From Bdellovibrio sp. CG10_big_fil_rev_8_21_14_0_10_47_8 (GTDB taxonomy: Bacteria; Bdellovibrionota; Bdellovibrionia; Bdellovibrionales; Bdellovibrionaceae), in contig PEZR01000025.1 in the NCBI GenBank assembly GCA_002773975.1, positions 1 to 5,560 of the forward strand: 5,560 nt of DNA. The letters run 5' to 3'. A program made the translations under genes and the position numbers. Positions within the stretch are counted from its first letter, which is position 1. Every line of letters starts with the position of its first letter. Under the pieces are notes generated by a model. That model had not been told where the DNA came from. It saw only the letters and a list, made by a program, of their open reading frames with translations, and made no database searches. Of this stretch, positions 1 through 5,128 are shown piece by piece.

Positions 1-949
1 GCAGCCTCCGCGTGGTCAAGTGCACCAAAATTTTTGCGACACTATTTACTGCGAGAGATACTAAAAAAAGAGTCAATCCAATGCCAGTTAAGGATGATAG
101 ATGCAACCCAGAACCGGCCTCGGGATATTCATTGGCAATAACACTGGCCATGGTCGCCCCGGGCGCAAACAAGGAGCTGGAAATCAAAGGTCGATTTCCA
201 ATCAACATCGTGACAGCCATTGTTTCACCCATGGCCCGCCCTAAACCCAAAACCACCGCTGAAATAATTCCCGAAAGACCCGTCTCGATCACCGCCACCT
301 TGATCATTTCCCATTTGGTCGCTCCCATCGCCAGCGCTCCTTCTCGTAAGGTCATAGGGATCGCCCGGAAGACCTCACGGCATACAGCAGTGATGGTCGG
401 CAAAATCATGATCGCCAGTATTAAGCTGGCGGAGAGCACTCCAATCCCCAGGGGGGGGCCCTGAAAAAGGGGCAGGTATCCGAAATATTGACTCAGAAAA
501 GGCTCCAAATAGTTCCGCACCGCCGGCGCTAAAACAAAAATTCCCCAAAGCCCATACACAACACTGGGAATAGCGGCCAACATCTCGATCAAAAAACCCA
601 CAGGTTTTGACAACCAGGGGGGACAAACTTCCGTCAGAAAGATCGCGGACCCCACCGCCACTGGCGCTGCTATCACCAATGCAACGAAGGACGTGACCAA
701 AGTTCCGTAAATAAAGGGCAGCGCCCCATAAAGATCTTCCGTCGGAACCCAGTCCGACTGTATTAAGAATCGCCAACCGTTGGCTTGCAGACTGGGCAGA
801 CTCTCCAGCGTCAGAAATAAGACGATCGAGGCAAAGATAAGAACAACAAGCAGCGCCAACAAACGCAATGAAACGACAAACGCGAAGTCAGAGAGTCTGA
901 CTTCGCGACGTCCAGCACGACCAAATAGAAATAAACTGACAAATCTCAT
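1..949 (-). CDS. pstC: Phosphate ABC transporter permease PstC (3' end beyond the window)
   Basis: PstC is one of the two inner-membrane channel subunits of the high-affinity phosphate importer PstSCAB. The frame is open for 316 codons from the ATG at 949 to the window edge. It matches E. coli PstC (about 319 residues, recalled) along its length, so only the last few residues should be missing. Landmarks are a first membrane segment at about 25-47, the family signature DLYGALPFIYGTLVTSF at 72-88, IEMLAAIPSVVYGLWGIF at 121-138, the cytoplasmic EAA loop that contacts the ATPase (EGALAMGATKW, 203-213), LGLGRAMGETMAVT at 234-247, and NEYPEAGSGLH at 273-283. The start codon directly follows the pstS stop (TAAATG) and has no well-spaced ribosome binding site. 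The nearest purine run, GGGGAG, is about 15 nt upstream, so translation is probably coupled to pstS. A C8 run and a 12-bp hairpin lie inside the gene. Identification is secure. Confidence 0.96.
   Translation of the reverse strand, partial: MRFVSLFLFGRAGRREVRLSDFAFVVSLRLLALLVVLIFASIVLFLTLESLPSLQANGWRFLIQSDWVPTEDLYGALPFIYGTLVTSFVALVIAAPVAVGSAIFLTEVCPPWLSKPVGFLIEMLAAIPSVVYGLWGIFVLAPAVRNYLEPFLSQYFGYLPLFQGPPLGIGVLSASLILAIMILPTITAVCREVFRAIPMTLREGALAMGATKWEMIKVAVIETGLSGIISAVVLGLGRAMGETMAVTMLIGNRPLISSSLFAPGATMASVIANEYPEAGSGLHLSSLTGIGLTLFLVSLAVNSVAKILVHLTTRRL
451..458 (-). repeat. C8 homopolymer tract inside pstC
   Basis: Eight consecutive G on the plus strand (C in the coding strand) fall in codons 164-167 of pstC (Gly-Pro-Pro-Leu). 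The reading frame is intact through the tract. A run of this length is prone to slippage in replication and to indel errors in sequencing. A one-base change would truncate or scramble the second half of the permease, including its EAA loop. Confidence 0.9.
881..907 (-). repeat. Perfect 12-bp inverted repeat (hairpin) in the first codons of pstC
   Basis: The arms 881-892 and 896-907 are exact reverse complements (CGCGAAGTCAGA / TCTGACTTCGCG) with a 3-nt loop at 893-895. In mRNA it forms a 12-bp stem covering pstC codons 15-23 (Arg-Glu-Val-Arg-Leu-Ser-Asp-Phe-Ala). It is not followed by a U run, so it is not an intrinsic terminator. It begins 45 nt downstream of the pstS stop codon. Inference: it could protect the pstS part of the message from 3' exonucleases or slow entry into pstC, giving more binding protein than permease. 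Confidence 0.8.
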
Positions 950-1972
950 TTAGTTAAGCTTGATCTCCCCAATCGCTTTCAGTGCGGCTGCTCGAATATC
1001 CTTGGGAACGGGCGCATAATGTACGCTCAAGGCTGTCTTTTGCGCCTCTTCGCTGAGGACCCATTTGGCAAACTTCTCAATAGCTTGGCCTTTTTCCTTC
1101 GGCATCTGAGAATAAATCAACATCCAGGTAAAACTAGAAATGGGATAGGCTCCTTTGCGATCAGAATCCGTCAAAGAAATTTTGAATTTCTTTTCCAAAG
1201 CTTCTTTTTGAAGTCCTTCTGCAGCCACCATGACAGACTTGGCTGAGGCTTCCACGAACTGGTTCTTTTTATTTTCAACTAAGGCAAAGGCCAACTTGTT
1301 CTCGGTGGCATAAAGTAGCTCAACATAACCGACAGCCCCCGGATTTTGTGAAATCAAACCAGCGACCCCTGCATTTCCTTTGGCACCAAGGCTGCCAATA
1401 AACCAGTTCACAGTTTTTCCATTTTTGCCAACCCAGTCAGGACTGACCTTCGCAAGATACTCGGTAAATACTGCTGTGGTGCCTGAGCCATCAGCTCGGG
1501 TTGCAACCGTTATTGCCAGATCTGGCATTTTTTCGGACGGATTTAATTTGGCAATCTCTGCATCATTCCATTTTTTGATTCCGCCATTAAAAATCTTCGC
1601 TATGACTGGTCCGCTCAGACGCAGAGGCTTTTTTAATCCTGGAACATTGTAACTCACAACAACAGCACCCATCGCCACTGGAATATGCAAGACCTCCGAT
1701 TTTGCCTTGGCTGCATCTTTTTCGCTCATTGGATCGTCAGAACCTGCAAAATCCACTGTTCCTTCTAGCAACTGACGAATGCCGGCTCCACTCCCGATGC
1801 CCTGATAATTGTATTGAGTAGTCCCATCCTTTTTTTGAAAGTCAGACATCCATCGAGTATAAATCGGCTCAGCAAAGGTGGACCCCGCACCATTGATCGA
1901 AGGCGCTGCGGATGCATTGATGGAACTAAAAAGGCCCAGAACGGTAAGTAAGGTGATCAGAAAACGATGCAT
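950..1972 (-). CDS. pstS: Periplasmic phosphate-binding protein PstS
   Basis: PstS binds inorganic phosphate in the periplasm and delivers it to the PstCAB transporter. From the ATG at 1972 the protein has 340 residues, close to the usual length. A Sec signal peptide spans about residues 1-22 (MHRFLITLLTVLGLFSSINASA), with cleavage near ASA-AP. Phosphate-contact motifs follow in the family order: GAGSTFAEPIY (28-38), GIGSGAGIRQ (58-67), DFAGSDDPMS (74-83) and TRADGSGTT (158-166). A longer start at 2002 (ten residues more) is in frame but lacks a ribosome binding site and would put charged residues ahead of the signal peptide. The ATG at 1972 has AGGAG five bases upstream. The gene leads an operon with pstC, immediately adjacent, and two possible Pho boxes lie about 80-125 nt upstream. 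Identification is secure; the start is likely. Confidence 0.97.
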   Translation of the reverse strand: MHRFLITLLTVLGLFSSINASAAPSINGAGSTFAEPIYTRWMSDFQKKDGTTQYNYQGIGSGAGIRQLLEGTVDFAGSDDPMSEKDAAKAKSEVLHIPVAMGAVVVSYNVPGLKKPLRLSGPVIAKIFNGGIKKWNDAEIAKLNPSEKMPDLAITVATRADGSGTTAVFTEYLAKVSPDWVGKNGKTVNWFIGSLGAKGNAGVAGLISQNPGAVGYVELLYATENKLAFALVENKKNQFVEASAKSVMVAAEGLQKEALEKKFKISLTDSDRKGAYPISSFTWMLIYSQMPKEKGQAIEKFAKWVLSEEAQKTALSVHYAPVPKDIRAAALKAIGEIKLN

Positions 1973-1977
1973 GCCGA

Positions 1978-1982
1978 CTCCT
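1978..1982 (-). promoter_or_regulatory. Ribosome binding site that fixes the pstS start
   Basis: AGGAG lies 5 nt before the ATG at 1972-1970. The alternative in-frame ATG at 2002 is preceded by ACTCAGTA, with no Shine-Dalgarno match. The site therefore supports the 340-residue form, which also begins directly with a well-formed signal peptide. Confidence 0.8.
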
Positions 1983-2050
1983 ATTCTCGAAGTTAAATTC
2001 ATTACTGAGTAGCCTATTCAATAGCACCCTTACCCCGATAAATATCAGTC

Positions 2051-2068
2051 ATGATTCTGTTGTGACAA
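2051..2068 (-). promoter_or_regulatory. Possible Pho box proximal to pstS
   Basis: Read on the minus strand, TTGTCAC-AACA-GAATCAT has the PhoB layout of two 7-mers 11 bp apart. Against the consensus CTGTCAT the first repeat matches 5 of 7 and the second 4 of 7. Four bases downstream is GATATT (2041-2046), a weak -10-like element. The position, upstream of pstS, is where a phosphate-starvation promoter is expected. The match is imperfect, so this is a candidate only. Confidence 0.4.
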
Positions 2069-2080
2069 GGCGCGCACGAT

Positions 2081-2098
2081 CTGACGTCAAAAAGACAG
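2081..2098 (-). promoter_or_regulatory. Possible second Pho box upstream of pstS
   Basis: On the minus strand, CTGTCTT-TTTG-ACGTCAG again shows two 7-mers 11 bp apart. The first matches the CTGTCAT consensus at 6 of 7 positions and the second at 4 of 7. It begins exactly 30 bp upstream of the proximal candidate, about three helical turns, so two PhoB dimers would lie on the same DNA face. This is inference from consensus comparison by eye. Confidence 0.35.
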
Positions 2099-2148
2099 CT
2101 AAAGTTTTCAGCAGCGCGCTCCCTGGACAGGGGGCCAATGGCCACCAT

Positions 2149-3018
2149 TTAAATCCCCATCGATGCACAGACTCTTTCTTGATAGAGCTCCATCGAATCA
2201 TCAAGCTCGTAAATATTGTTCTTGGGATAAATATCAAACCCACAAAGTCTTCCAATGCGGCGATTGATTTCCCGAAGCTCGTCAGATTCTTCGGTGTAGG
2301 GGACAAAATCCCGCCCGCCCATGGTGAGTGAGGAATCTCCGTACTGATAAACATATTGTTCGGTCGATAGAGGGTGGTTTGAGTCAATGACATACAGCTG
2401 ATAACCGTTGGGGACGGCGACCATTCCGATCACATTCCATGCATGGGCAACGATGCCCTTTAACTGAAGCATCTGAAAAACAATTTTCTTTTGAACAGTG
2501 ACCAACTCATAAAGTTTATCCATTCTCAGGCGCAACTTATCGGGATGGATTCTAGAGCTTCCAGATAAACCTCGAATCCAATGAAACTTCAGGATGCCAT
2601 CTACCCGTTGCCATTCCTCCAAAATATCCTGAATCTGCCGCGCATAGGCCGCAGAAAATTCCTGAAAATTCGTGTATCCAGGAATCACGGCGATCCCACT
2701 CTTTCGTTTAATGGTTCGAATAATTTGCCGGGCTTGTGCCAGGCTTGGTTTGGGTGCTTCAGGTCGAAAGACAGTCAAATAAATCGCCGCTCGCTGAAGA
2801 CGAGAATGCCACCAACAGACCCCGCCCTTCGCCAGTCCTCCATTGTTCTTGAAGGCCATTCTTGCACTGACCTGCTCCCCCAAACGCTGAAAATTTTCAG
2901 GATCTCGAGCAGACTGACAAAGCTCCTCTACCGACTGCGGACTCCTGGTCTGAGCAAATGCCGTGACAGAGAACAACGAAATAAAGATCCATCCAATAAA
3001 CCTATACTTGTTTCGCAT
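2149..3018 (-). CDS. Exported protein of unknown function, possible papain-like fold
   Basis: I do not recognise this 289-residue protein. A Sec signal peptide covers residues 1-22 (Arg/Lys-rich start, hydrophobic 7-20, cleavage near AFA-QT), so the mature protein is probably periplasmic or secreted. No other membrane segment is seen. GGVCWWHSRLQRAA (65-78), AHAWNVIGM (191-199) and GYQLYVIDSNHP (205-216) supply Cys68, His192 and Asp212/Asn214. Their order and spacing (C to H 124, H to D 20) resemble clan CA cysteine peptidases (papain C25, H159, N175), but there is no clear oxyanion Gln before the Cys. Residues 92-105 and 122-140 look helical. Other cysteines are 34, 259 and 284. The start at 3018 has AGGAAGG six bases upstream and overlaps the end of msrQ by 17 nt, so it is the third gene of the msrPQ operon. 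The gene is well supported; the function is not. Confidence 0.85.
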   Translation of the reverse strand: MRNKYRFIGWIFISLFSVTAFAQTRSPQSVEELCQSARDPENFQRLGEQVSARMAFKNNGGLAKGGVCWWHSRLQRAAIYLTVFRPEAPKPSLAQARQIIRTIKRKSGIAVIPGYTNFQEFSAAYARQIQDILEEWQRVDGILKFHWIRGLSGSSRIHPDKLRLRMDKLYELVTVQKKIVFQMLQLKGIVAHAWNVIGMVAVPNGYQLYVIDSNHPLSTEQYVYQYGDSSLTMGGRDFVPYTEESDELREINRRIGRLCGFDIYPKNNIYELDDSMELYQERVCASMGI

Positions 3019-3637
3019 TTATAACCTTCCTTGTTATTCGTTTTTTTCTCCACACCCACAATACTCGAATAATTTGAAGTCCCCACAGGGACAGAAGCAG
3101 ACTCCCGTACTTGATCAGATCTGTTTTTTCGATGGACAAGATGTGGGCCGTAAACAACGCGCTGGCGATGTACACCAAACGATGAAAACGTTTCCATCGT
3201 TTGACCCCAAGCCTGCGAACAGAAAAATCATTGGATGTGACGGCCAAGGCGAAAAGAATGATCCAAGCCCCCAAACCAAAAATCAGGTAGGTCTTGGTCA
3301 CCAGTTGGGTCCATGCCTTCGTTTCAAAACCCTCCATTGTCAGATAAAGAAAAATATGGAAAATCAGAAAAACAAAACTGAGCACCCCGACAAATCTTCT
3401 TTGCATCAACAGAAAACGCAGAAATACTGGAAAGCGAAATGAAAAAGAGATCAGAATTCCAAGCAAGAGATTGAACAAAATATAATAAAGTGCGATCTCC
3501 CCGGTTTTGTGATTCAGTGTCTTTGCAGGATCAACTCCAATGGACCCACTGCCAATCAAATAAACCCAGTAACCTGCCGGCACCAATAGAAGAATTCGAA
3601 ACAAGCTGCTTTTGAGATTTCTTATTTTCAAACTCAT
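3002..3637 (-). CDS. msrQ: MsrQ, haem b membrane subunit of the MsrPQ methionine sulfoxide reductase
   Basis: MsrQ (formerly YedZ) is the inner-membrane haem protein that passes electrons from the quinone pool or a cytoplasmic flavin reductase to periplasmic MsrP. The 211-residue product has the usual length and about six hydrophobic segments (roughly 12-29, 47-66, 81-101, 115-134, 151-168 and 175-193). It carries the family pattern GVDPAKTLNHKTGEIAL (34-50), RRFVGVLSFVFLIFH (80-94) and RRLGVKRWKRFHRLVY (141-156). His94, His152 and His165 line up with E. coli haem ligands H91, H151 and H164 (recalled). It starts 21 nt after the msrP stop, behind a weak GAGAG site at seven bases, and its last 17 nt overlap the start of the next gene. 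Identification is secure. Confidence 0.95.
   Translation of the reverse strand: MSLKIRNLKSSLFRILLLVPAGYWVYLIGSGSIGVDPAKTLNHKTGEIALYYILFNLLLGILISFSFRFPVFLRFLLMQRRFVGVLSFVFLIFHIFLYLTMEGFETKAWTQLVTKTYLIFGLGAWIILFALAVTSNDFSVRRLGVKRWKRFHRLVYIASALFTAHILSIEKTDLIKYGSLLLSLWGLQIIRVLWVWRKKRITRKVINAKQV
3025..3031 (-). promoter_or_regulatory. Ribosome binding site of the exported protein gene, inside msrQ
   Basis: AGGAAGG lies 6 nt before the ATG at 3018 and sits within the last codons of msrQ. It is the best Shine-Dalgarno match in the operon apart from that of msrP, and it supports both the start choice and the 17-nt gene overlap. Confidence 0.75.
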
Positions 3638-3658
3638 GCCTTGGCTCTCATTCGGTAT

Positions 3659-4597
3659 TTAATAGTTTTTTGCCAGATCCAATCCCTTGTAAAGATCGGC
3701 GACTTCTTTTTCATAACCATTGAACATCAGAGTTGGCTTTCGTTTCGGAAAAAAACTGCTATCTAGAATTCGCTCCGTTGCCTGACTCCAGCGCGGGTGA
3801 TCGACCTGAGGATTTACATTGGCATAAAAGCCATACTCCGCCGGAGCCAAAGAGCTCCAAAGAGTTTTTGGTTGGACGTCTGTGAATTCAATTTTAACAA
3901 TCGACTTGATACTTTTAAAACCATACTTCCATGGCGTCACCAAACGAAGGGGAGCTCCGTTTTGTTTCGGTAAAGTCTTTCCATACATTCCTGTCGCAAT
4001 GAGTGTCAGAGGATTCATAGCCTCGGCCAAGGTCAATCCCTCGGTATAGGGCCAAGGATACTGGGGCAACTCGGACATATTGCTCCCAATCTTCTGATCA
4101 CTGAAGGACTGAAACTTCACAAACTTGGCAGAGCTTTTTGGTTTTAACTTTTCAATCAGGCGCGCCAACGGGAATCCGGTCCACGGCACGACCATGGACC
4201 AAGCCTCGACACAGCGAAATCGATAGATCCGCTCCTCGATTCCGCCGGCCAGCTCACAAAGCTCTTCGACGGAGTAAGACTTTTTTTTCTCAACAAGTCC
4301 GCTGATCTCAATCTTCCAATCTTTGGAATTGAAGTTCCATTTTTCAACTTTTGTTTTTACCTCGCCTTTTTCCAAACTGAATTCATAAAAGTTATTATAT
4401 GACGTAGCGACGTCCTCTTTGGTCAGAACCAAGTCTTTATCGGGCAGTCCATATTTTTCATTTTTCTTGGCTGGAAACGACGTCGCCCCAAAGGCCCATT
4501 TTGGAAACACGGAGGCCATTCCCAAAAGAAAGCCCTTCTGAATCAATTCTCGGCGGTGGAGAAATAGAAACTCCGGTGTAATTTGCTCTTTCATCAT
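3659..4597 (-). CDS. msrP: MsrP, periplasmic molybdopterin methionine sulfoxide reductase
   Basis: MsrP (formerly YedY) is a Mo-molybdopterin enzyme of the sulfite oxidase fold that reduces methionine sulfoxide in envelope proteins, using electrons from MsrQ. The 312-residue product carries a Tat signal: HRRELIQKGF with Arg15-Arg16, a hydrophobic stretch to about 33, and cleavage near AFGA (35-38). It then shows YNNFYEF (67-73), ERIYRFRCVEAWSMVVPW (122-139) with Cys129 as the molybdenum ligand (E. coli C146 of the precursor, recalled), NGAPLRLVTPWKYGFKSIKSI from 213, EYGFYANVNPQVDHPRWSQ from 254, and a terminal FNGY...LYKGLDL. An ATG at 4612 would add five residues, but the ribosome binding site lies inside that extension, so 4597 (or the next codon, 4594) is the likelier start. 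It is the first gene of msrP-msrQ-unknown. Identification is secure. Confidence 0.97.
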   Translation of the reverse strand: MMKEQITPEFLFLHRRELIQKGFLLGMASVFPKWAFGATSFPAKKNEKYGLPDKDLVLTKEDVATSYNNFYEFSLEKGEVKTKVEKWNFNSKDWKIEISGLVEKKKSYSVEELCELAGGIEERIYRFRCVEAWSMVVPWTGFPLARLIEKLKPKSSAKFVKFQSFSDQKIGSNMSELPQYPWPYTEGLTLAEAMNPLTLIATGMYGKTLPKQNGAPLRLVTPWKYGFKSIKSIVKIEFTDVQPKTLWSSLAPAEYGFYANVNPQVDHPRWSQATERILDSSFFPKRKPTLMFNGYEKEVADLYKGLDLAKNY

Positions 4598-4602
4598 GAG
4601 GT

Positions 4603-4608
4603 CTCCTT
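4603..4608 (-). promoter_or_regulatory. Ribosome binding site that fixes the msrP start
   Basis: AAGGAG lies 5 nt before the ATG at 4597 and 8 nt before the adjacent ATG at 4594. It is located downstream of the in-frame ATG at 4612, which itself has no Shine-Dalgarno sequence. The longer reading is therefore unlikely. Confidence 0.8.
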
Positions 4609-4626
4609 CCATGAGAACCAGATTTT

Positions 4627-4655
4627 ATCCTAGGCCATGCGGGACAGGAGAACAA
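4627..4655 (-). promoter_or_regulatory. Candidate sigma-70-type promoter of the msrP operon
   Basis: On the minus strand TTGTTC (4650-4655) and TAGGAT (4627-4632) are separated by 17 bp. The -35 matches consensus at 3 of 6 and the -10 at 4 of 6. Transcription would start near 4621, giving a leader of about 24 nt that holds the AAGGAG site. TAAAAT, overlapping the region downstream, is a better -10 by sequence but has no partner -35 at proper distance. Confidence 0.35.
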
Positions 4656-4716
4656 GCGATGAGCCGATATGCCTCACCACAGCTTTTTATTTTTAGGGCC
4701 GCGTCATACCCCCTCA

Positions 4717-4743
4717 GGGGCGCTGGATGCCGGCCAGCGCCCC
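4717..4743. repeat. GC-rich 10-bp palindrome between the divergent promoters
   Basis: Arms 4717-4726 (GGGGCGCTGG) and 4734-4743 (CCAGCGCCCC) are exact reverse complements around a 7-nt centre, which holds part of a GCCGGC. CCCCC at 4709-4713 could compete for pairing with the GGGG of the left arm. Neither side is followed by a T run in the direction of transcription, so it is not a convincing terminator. It lies upstream of both the predicted msrP and arsR promoters. The rest of the 4613-4798 gap holds only those two promoters and the arsR operator. Confidence 0.7.
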
Positions 4744-4763
4744 AAAACTGAAAAAATTGCCCG

Positions 4764-4792
4764 TTGACATACTTTCATAGTTCGAATATTTT
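4764..4792 (+). promoter_or_regulatory. Promoter of the arsR-type gene, predicted leaderless
   Basis: A perfect -35, TTGACA (4764-4769), is followed after 17 bp by TATTTT (4787-4792), a 4 of 6 match to the -10. The start of transcription, about seven bases on, falls at or next to 4799, the A of the ATG. The operator palindrome covers the second half of the spacer, the -10 and the start point, so a bound repressor would block the promoter. Confidence 0.7.
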
Positions 4793-4805
4793 CGAACTAT
4801 GAAAG
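4772..4805. promoter_or_regulatory. Putative ArsR operator: perfect 15-4-15 inverted repeat
   Basis: Arms 4772-4786 (CTTTCATAGTTCGAA) and 4791-4805 (TTCGAACTATGAAAG) are exact reverse complements around TATT. Each arm ends in the self-complementary TTCGAA, so two TTCGAA copies also lie 10 bp apart, one helical turn. The element overlaps the -10, the predicted transcription start and the first codons of the repressor gene. This is typical of dimeric ArsR/SmtB-type autoregulation. That this repressor binds it is inference from position and symmetry. Confidence 0.8.
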
Positions 4806-5125
4806 AAACAGAGAAGTTCTCAAAAATATTCAAAGCCCTCTCGAACCCTGGGCGTCTTGAGATCTACTTGAAGATCCTCAAAAGCCACAAGGCTGACTTC
4901 AAAACAAAAGATGCCGCCAGCTCATGTCCGCTGACCCAGCTTTATAAAAACATGAAGCTTGGTGCGCCAACACTGTCCCATCATCTCAAAGAACTGGTCC
5001 ATGCAGATCTCGTCATTACTGAGAAGGACGGGAAATTCGTCAGCTGCCGCGCCAACATGAATACCTTTCAACAAATTATCACGTTGCTAAATAAACACTC
5101 TGTGGAACAAACAGAGAAGGAGTAA
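4799..5125 (+). CDS. ArsR/SmtB-type winged-helix transcriptional repressor
   Basis: This 108-residue protein has the size and fold pattern of ArsR-family repressors. The opening FSKIFKALSNPGRLEIYLKIL (7-27) is the family's first helices. PLTQLYKNMKLGAPTLSHHLKELVHADLV (44-72) is the helix-turn-helix with recognition helix near 57-68, and ITEKDGKFVSCRAN (73-86) is the beta wing. The C-terminal helix is about 87-102. It has only two cysteines (43 and 83). It lacks the ELCVC arsenic site and the DxH...HxxE alpha5 zinc site of SmtB, so the ligand cannot be named. The ATG at 4799 is the only plausible start and has no ribosome binding site, consistent with a leaderless message. Its promoter sits within a large palindrome, implying autorepression. 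Only 3 nt separate it from the dehydrogenase gene. The family is sure; the target is inferred. Confidence 0.93.
   Translation: MKETEKFSKIFKALSNPGRLEIYLKILKSHKADFKTKDAASSCPLTQLYKNMKLGAPTLSHHLKELVHADLVITEKDGKFVSCRANMNTFQQIITLLNKHSVEQTEKE
5117..5122 (+). promoter_or_regulatory. Ribosome binding site of the dehydrogenase gene
   Basis: AAGGAG lies 6 nt before the ATG at 5129 and inside the last codons of the arsR-type gene. It gives the second gene a strong independent entry signal, in contrast to the leaderless first gene. Confidence 0.8.
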
Positions 5126-5128
5126 GAA

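Noticed and set aside
451..458. Frameshift in pstC at the C8 tract
   Set aside because: Translation through the tract stays in frame from 949 to the edge, with conserved PstC motifs on both sides.
12..464. A 150-codon plus-strand open frame
   Set aside because: It is antisense to pstC and resembles no protein family; composition follows from the opposite strand.
375..776. A 133-codon minus-strand open frame overlapping the left-edge gene
   Set aside because: It is out of frame with pstC, which is continuously open through the same region with excellent family similarity; this reading has no recognisable motif.
2121..2132. Terminator after the exported protein gene (CCCTG/CAGGG)
   Set aside because: The stem is short with only a 2-nt loop, and no T run follows it on the minus strand.
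2049..2393. A 114-codon minus-strand open frame reaching toward pstS
   Set aside because: It overlaps the exported protein gene in another frame, has no ribosome binding site, and runs across the Pho-box region.
2581..3442. Two plus-strand open frames (2581-3024 and 2963-3442)
   Set aside because: Both are antisense to well-supported genes (exported protein and msrQ) and show no family features.
4660..4677. Imperfect dyad TGAGCC...GCCTCA upstream of msrP as an operator
   Set aside because: Only five of six positions pair, and such a short match is expected by chance.
4717..4743. Bidirectional intrinsic terminator
   Set aside because: Neither flank has a T run in the transcribed direction, and the genes on both sides diverge from this point, so nothing needs terminating here.
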